From contig OX485803.1 of NCBI GenBank assembly GCA_950295325.1, positions 30,752,001 through 30,816,000 on the forward strand: a DNA stretch of 64,000 nt, read 5' to 3'. Of the stretch, positions 59,842 through 64,000 are shown piece after piece; positions within the stretch are counted from its first letter, which is position 1; every line of letters begins with the position of its first letter. The DNA is from Polytrichum commune (lineage: Eukaryota > Streptophyta > Polytrichopsida > Polytrichales > Polytrichaceae). The notes beneath the pieces were generated by a model. The model searched no databases. It had not been told where the DNA came from and saw only the letters and a list, made by a program, of their open reading frames with translations. Both the position numbers and the translations under genes were made by a program.

Positions 59842-60397
59842 GACAATCTCCCGCTTAAGTACGCACCCGTTTAAGTACGCATCCCAGTTAAGTGCGCAAT
59901 TTTTTTGACAAAAATCAGGGTTCATAGTTTATTGTATGAACATGTCATGCATAGTCATTTGCCGCGAATGCATGAATTTTTTACACTTGACATTCATTGG
60001 TAGTTTGTTAATGTTTTGCTGAAACGTCTCAAATGATTGTCACAATTCATCATACGCATGTCCAACTTCCGATTAGGGTTTTGGCATCATTAGACATTAA
60101 TGCCGTTCGTTGCAATATGTTCTCCCGATTGTCCCAGACTTTCCGAATGGCACCTTCACTGACTTCATACTCCTGCCCCATCGCCCACTTGCTCGACGCG
60201 TTCGGCTTGCTCAACTTTGCAATGATTTCACATCGTTGGGCTTCGGTCAAGCAGGTTGCTTCAAGTTTCATGTGTTTCCCATTGTGATTCATTGAATCAG
60301 AGGGTTTAGAAAGCGATATGAGTAACGTACGTTCCTACCAACTAAGTGCGCACCAACAACTCCAGTTCAAAGTGCGTACTTAAGCGGGAGATTACTA
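59842..60397 (-). mobile_element. second pogo-like element, internally deleted, nested in a Stowaway-like MITE
   Basis: The ends CGACAATCTCCCGCTTAAGT and ..CTTAAGCGGGAGATTACTA are flanked by TA (59840-59841, 60398-60399). It sits inside the AGGTAGATGGG element 59661-60593. The minus strand carries an undamaged 80-residue frame (60050-60292) with the DNA-binding helix-turn-helix but no catalytic domain. Confidence 0.85.
60050..60292 (-). CDS. pogo-type HTH-only ORF (80 aa)
   Basis: It starts MNHNGKHMKLEATCLTEAQR and continues CEIIAKLSKPNASSKWAMGQ, then EYEVSEGAIRKVWDNRENIL. This is the psq/CENP-B N-terminal HTH of pogo/Tigger transposases: LT..QR.EI..L, then EY.VSEG.IRKVW.NRE.I. In full transposases it binds the TIRs. 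Here it has no DDE domain, and about 16 unrelated residues follow before the stop. It could encode a DNA-binding-only peptide able to compete at TIRs, but expression is unknown. Confidence 0.6.
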   Translation of the reverse strand: MNHNGKHMKLEATCLTEAQRCEIIAKLSKPNASSKWAMGQEYEVSEGAIRKVWDNRENILQRTALMSNDAKTLIGSWTCV

Positions 60398-60876
60398 TAT
60401 CTATCCAATTAAATAATCAACAAACATGCACTCCCGATAACCATAACTAAATAAGGAAAATTCCGATTTCCAATCCGATTTTTGCAAATGTTTCATCATA
60501 GATTCGCTAATGCACCACAAGTATGGTTGCGTAAATCTAATTGGTAGAAGTTGGAGAAACATGGCAAATGAACCAAATAACACCCACATATCTTAAGCAC
60601 AACAAGCTTACCGGCCTCTGTAGGTACAGCTCTTGATGGGTGTTAGTTTGTAAGGACCATGACAACAGAGTAAACCTAATTCGATCGTGCCAGTTGACAG
60701 TTTTCCACACGTATGCATGGTGTGGAGACGTCATGGACAATAACCTGGTCCCCATTTTTGGAGAGTACGGTTGAATCAACAAGCATGGTCTAAGCTTAGA
60801 TTGGAAGTGCTACATGGCCACCGCCCTTCTTTCTCATGATATTTTAATACACAAGGTGTGGCCCTAGATTCCTAGT

Positions 60877-61101
60877 CAATGAATGGGAGAACCAGCTGCG
60901 AGTTACAGATGAACCGATAGAGTTTGAGAGATAACTGGTTGACCTTCAAAACTTTAGGAAAATCATCAATCACTTTGGAGGAATTCATAGAATATTCCCC
61001 AATTTAATAGAGAAAAACTGAAAGATGTCAACCTGGAACCGGTTGGACTTGGAAACACTAGGATCTCGACCGAGTATGCCCCAAAATCTCCTTGGACACT
61101 G
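60877..61101 (-). mobile_element. short hAT-type MITE (CAATGAACGGGGAGA family)
   Basis: It runs from CAATGAATGGGAGAACCAGC to ..ATCTCCTTGGACACTG. The interior matches the family (AGATGTCAACCTGGAACCGG). The flanks do not match, so the duplication has decayed or an end has moved. Confidence 0.75.
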
Positions 61102-61269
61102 GACCCATTTGGGCCGTTGGGTTGAATCAGAGATTTTCTTATCTGGTTAGCAATCGTGAACCACATAGATTGTCGATTTAAAGTTTCACAATTGATGAGA
61201 GGCAAAAGTTATAGGAGGTTTCGGTGTAGATTCTATCATTTTTCTTTTCTTAAAGTGATTGGGGCATGA

Positions 61270-61479
61270 TTGTTTAGGCCCTCTTGATTTTGCTAGAAAT
61301 TGAACCTTGAATGTTTACTAATAAATATCTTTTGAGCATATAGTCCAATCTCATCCTAACACACGATGTCCCTTTTTTTTCTTTGTTTGCCTCTCCATTC
61401 TTAAATGTAAGTCTTGCCATATACAACTCAAATATAGGTGTCCAATGAAGAATAGCGACCACATAAGGCGCACATGCCT
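61270..61479. mobile_element. truncated Stowaway-like MITE (AGGTAGATGGG family)
   Basis: The right end GCGCACATGCCT plus TA is present, and the interior (CAACTCAAATATAGGTGTCC) matches the family in reverse orientation. The left end is not recognised. Confidence 0.45.
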
Positions 61480-62465
61480 TAGTCCATAACATTTGATGTC
61501 TAGACCCCTTTCAAAGAACCTACAGTGTGAAGAAGTAGCTCAAAGTTGACCCCCCACACACAAGATACCTTCAAAAAATTACGCAAAGAATATGCAACCA
61601 ACCATGTGTGATCGATCCATCACGAGGTTTCTTGATGTTTGAAATATTAGTGATTTGATTAGTTTAGCTTTGTATATGGTGTATTGATTCTCCACCTTCG
61701 TCTCGTTAGAAATGTCCACTGTCTCGGGAAATAAACCTGAACAAAAATTGACATATGCATTTCTTGAGGACCAGTTTGCTCCTCACAGAGGCCTCGGATT
61801 TGATCACTTTTGAATCATTCTAGCTTAGGATACTCATGCATTTTCAACTTCTATACACGACACACGGGGCACCTCGTTTGTTATTGTTACCTCTTTTCAA
61901 GATATTTATATGCAATTGTTTTGGGATTGACACTGGAGTCGACATGTTCGATGATGTCACCACTTCTTCTGATGACTCATAAAATATTCAAGAGAAAACG
62001 TCCGACTTAAAAGAATGAGATCATGGCCGTTTAAAATCTTTGATCTGGTGTCCGTATCCCTGGTCTGGTTGAATTTGTAGATGCTGATGACAAGGTTGAA
62101 ATTTCCAAAGTATGCGTCAAGGTGCAACTTGCAGCAAATTCTTGAAAATGCGTTTGAAGGGATAAAACAGGTGGATATGGATTGAAAATGCTTGGAAGAG
62201 GTTCATGGGAATGGAAAACCCTAGAAACCAAATGGTTTTGTAACGATGATGCTGTCCAGAGAGATCGATGTCTCAAAACGAGCAGTGAAATTGCAACCTT
62301 GTTCTTTGCGCTACCACCTACACTGGGAACTTCTTGGTTGCTGAGTGCAAGCAAATTATATTGAGTTTCCCAATATTCGTGAAATATGCAAACAAGAATA
62401 TGACCACTTATGCACCACTCTCTGTTGACAGTAGTATGGTTGTTAAGAAGTGGCATTGTAAACTA

Positions 62466-63047
62466 AGGTAACTTCTTAAATGGTCTTAAATGGTCACTTC
62501 TTATAAATGGTCACTTCTTATAGAAGGGTCTTAAATGGTCACTTTTTTTGACAAGTCCACTTCTCCTAGGATATGGAAACATATGGTTAACGGTCCACCA
62601 ATAAAAATAGGTACTAAGTTGCCTTTGTCCCCCCATGACCACTTGGACATGGACTTGAGGTTGTGAATGGACATCACATGTCAATGTTTAATGAACACTG
62701 ACGTTGCCTTTTTCTTTTCTTTTTTGAAACACGTGATTAGTATGAGATGGACAACAAATCCAAATCGAGGCCTTAGCCACTTCCCTCAAAAAATTTGGAG
62801 CTCAAACTGAAAATCTTATTCATTATCAAAGCGAAGAATCTCATGGTCATAAAATGGTCATATAGGTCCTCCCAATTATGTTGACTATTGAACCTAGAAT
62901 GGTTCTCATATTTTGAAGACATGGTCCAATCTTTATTAAACACATGTCTTTTTGGTATCTATTCTTGGAGTCACACCAAAACACATATGTACCACTCAAA
63001 TATAGGTGTCCGATTAAGAGAAGAAACCAAATTAAGCACATCTACCT
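62466..63047. mobile_element. Stowaway-like MITE holding a 144-bp insertion
   Basis: It starts AGGTAACTTCTTAAATGGTC after TA (62464-62465) and ends in ..AAGCACATCTACCT before TA (63048-63049). The motif TTAAATGGTCACTT is repeated four times near the left end, a local subterminal expansion. The insertion is at 62582-62725. Confidence 0.7.
62582..62725. mobile_element. 144-bp insertion ending in a T-run, flanked by GAAACA
   Basis: GAAACA occurs at 62576-62581 and 62726-62731, and the uninterrupted family reads ATATGAAACACGTG here. The 3' side is T-rich (CCTTTTTCTTTTCTTTTTT). Related sequence is at about 28500-28660 and inverted near 63420-63500 (GGACATCACATGTCAA.. TTGATGTTCC). It may be a second short retroposon family. 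Confidence 0.5.
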
Positions 63048-63049
63048 TA

Positions 63050-63918
63050 GTTGATGGATGCGAGGATCCCCCCACAAGTTGTAGTAGACGCTCAACCTAC
63101 TAAACCGCAATAGCAACAAGGTAAATATTGGGTGCCTATTACAACCAATGGCAGGGCAACACGTGTCCATTACATGATGTAGTGGCCAAGCCATGGCAAG
63201 ATCACCAATTACATGTGATGAGGTGCATCCTTAAGTATAATAAGGATTGGATAGTTAAGAACATCACTATGTGTGAAGAGTGTATGCATTGGATATGTGA
63301 AGGACATCACCAAAAGCCGAAACGTCCTTGACAATCATGACCATGTGAGCTCATTAGAGGGTGATTAGAGGCCATCACGTTAAATACATGCTATGTTCCC
63401 TCACTCTCCAAATGTTCAAAGAAAACAAAAAGGAACATCAATGTTTAACACAGATGTGCGATGTCCATTCACCAACTCCCACCCATGTCATCATATGTTC
63501 ACCACATTTGTTAATGAGCTGAATCTAACAATGTTGAGTTGTTCACTCACAATATTATATGTGTAAAAACTTAGTTTCTTATAACATACCATACGATAGA
63601 GTCCATCCCCAAAAGGGGAAAGTAATGTGCGGGTGCAAAGGCTCTTCATTCGTGCTTGCTCCCAAGGAAGCCGGCGTTTATATCCATTCTTATAACATAA
63701 AATAACATACACTACGGGGATCATATAGTCATCCCACTGGTCAATGGCACATGATCACATAGTTGACAACAATATGTAAATGAAGTTCAGTTGCTTTGTA
63801 ACATTTCACTAGCAATATGTAACGAGTGTCGGCTATGTCACAAGTGGAACAACCAAGTAATTCTTGTAGTGAGATAGGTTAAAAGATCTTCCCGTCTGAA
63901 CATGGAAGGCCTTCTGTC
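63050..63918. other. intergenic DNA before the window edge
   Basis: An inverted relative of the 62582-62725 insertion lies near 63420-63500. No gene recognised. Confidence 0.35.
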
Positions 63919-64000
63919 CAGTGATCGGGGAGATTGTTTGGGCATAATCGGTTTTCCTTTATTAAATTGGGGTATATTCTATAGATTCATCTAAAATGAT
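63919..64000 (+). mobile_element. short hAT-type MITE, cut by the window edge
   Basis: It begins CAGTGATCGGGGAGATTGTT and continues GGTATATTCTATAGATTCAT as in the 43418 copy. The second half is outside the window. Confidence 0.75.

Larger units (their letters stand above)
59661..60593. mobile_element. Stowaway-like MITE split by a pogo-like element
   Basis: The left AGGTAGATGGGTCTTGAGTG and the right CCAAATAACACCCACATATCT ends are flanked by TA (59659-59660, 60594-60595). Removing the pogo element (59842-60397) and one TA leaves about 375 bp, the usual family length. Confidence 0.75.

Noticed and set aside
1-64000. CRISPR arrays, operons, rRNA or complete tRNA genes
   Set aside because: None seen. 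The tRNA-like motifs found belong to the SINE copies, and the gene structure is eukaryotic.

Overview
The window reads as nuclear DNA of a land plant with a large, transposon-filled genome. The single convincing host gene encodes an AUXIN RESPONSE FACTOR-type protein, which is found in the streptophyte lineage. It is surrounded by plant-style MITEs, hAT, pogo and Harbinger-like elements, a SINE family and a degraded LINE. The gene seems to lack the ARF DNA-binding domain. That layout is described for non-canonical ARFs (ncARFs) of bryophytes and possibly other seed-free plants, so I lean towards a seed-free plant. The sequence does not fix the species.

Layout. 1-22 kb is AT-rich DNA with nested TIR elements: a pogo-like element inside a Harbinger-like MITE (434-1587), a 1.13 kb TIR element (3730-4863), more MITEs near 6.6, 9.0, 12.6, 13.2, 15.4 and 19.7 kb, and two of three SINE copies. 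22.4-28.0 kb is a C/A-rich stretch. It contains a broken LINE whose RNase H, zinc knuckle and PD-(D/E)XK-like domains can still be read, and it is split by a 1.6 kb hAT element with perfect 8-bp target duplications. 28.5-42.5 kb is mostly unassignable DNA with MITEs, palindromes and a third SINE. 42.5-43.2 kb is a threefold 232-bp tandem repeat. 43.4-45.2 kb has hAT-type MITEs, including an inverted pair.

46.3-56 kb is the ARF-like gene on the plus strand. A long 5' leader rich in microsatellites contains a tandem ~85-bp repeat carrying candidate splice acceptors and a 16-codon upstream ORF. Eight coding exons follow (48868-55919, 841 aa by my splice model). They encode a short N-terminus with a KRKR cluster, a class-A-like Gln-rich middle region and a complete C-terminal PB1 domain. 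All joins keep frame, and MITEs occupy at least two of the introns. 57-64 kb returns to nested MITEs of the same families.

Only the ARF-like gene has an evident cellular role: modulating auxin-responsive transcription through PB1 contacts with ARF and Aux/IAA proteins. The rest is a record of transposition. Several insertions can be verified inside the window because paralogous empty sites or target duplications are present.
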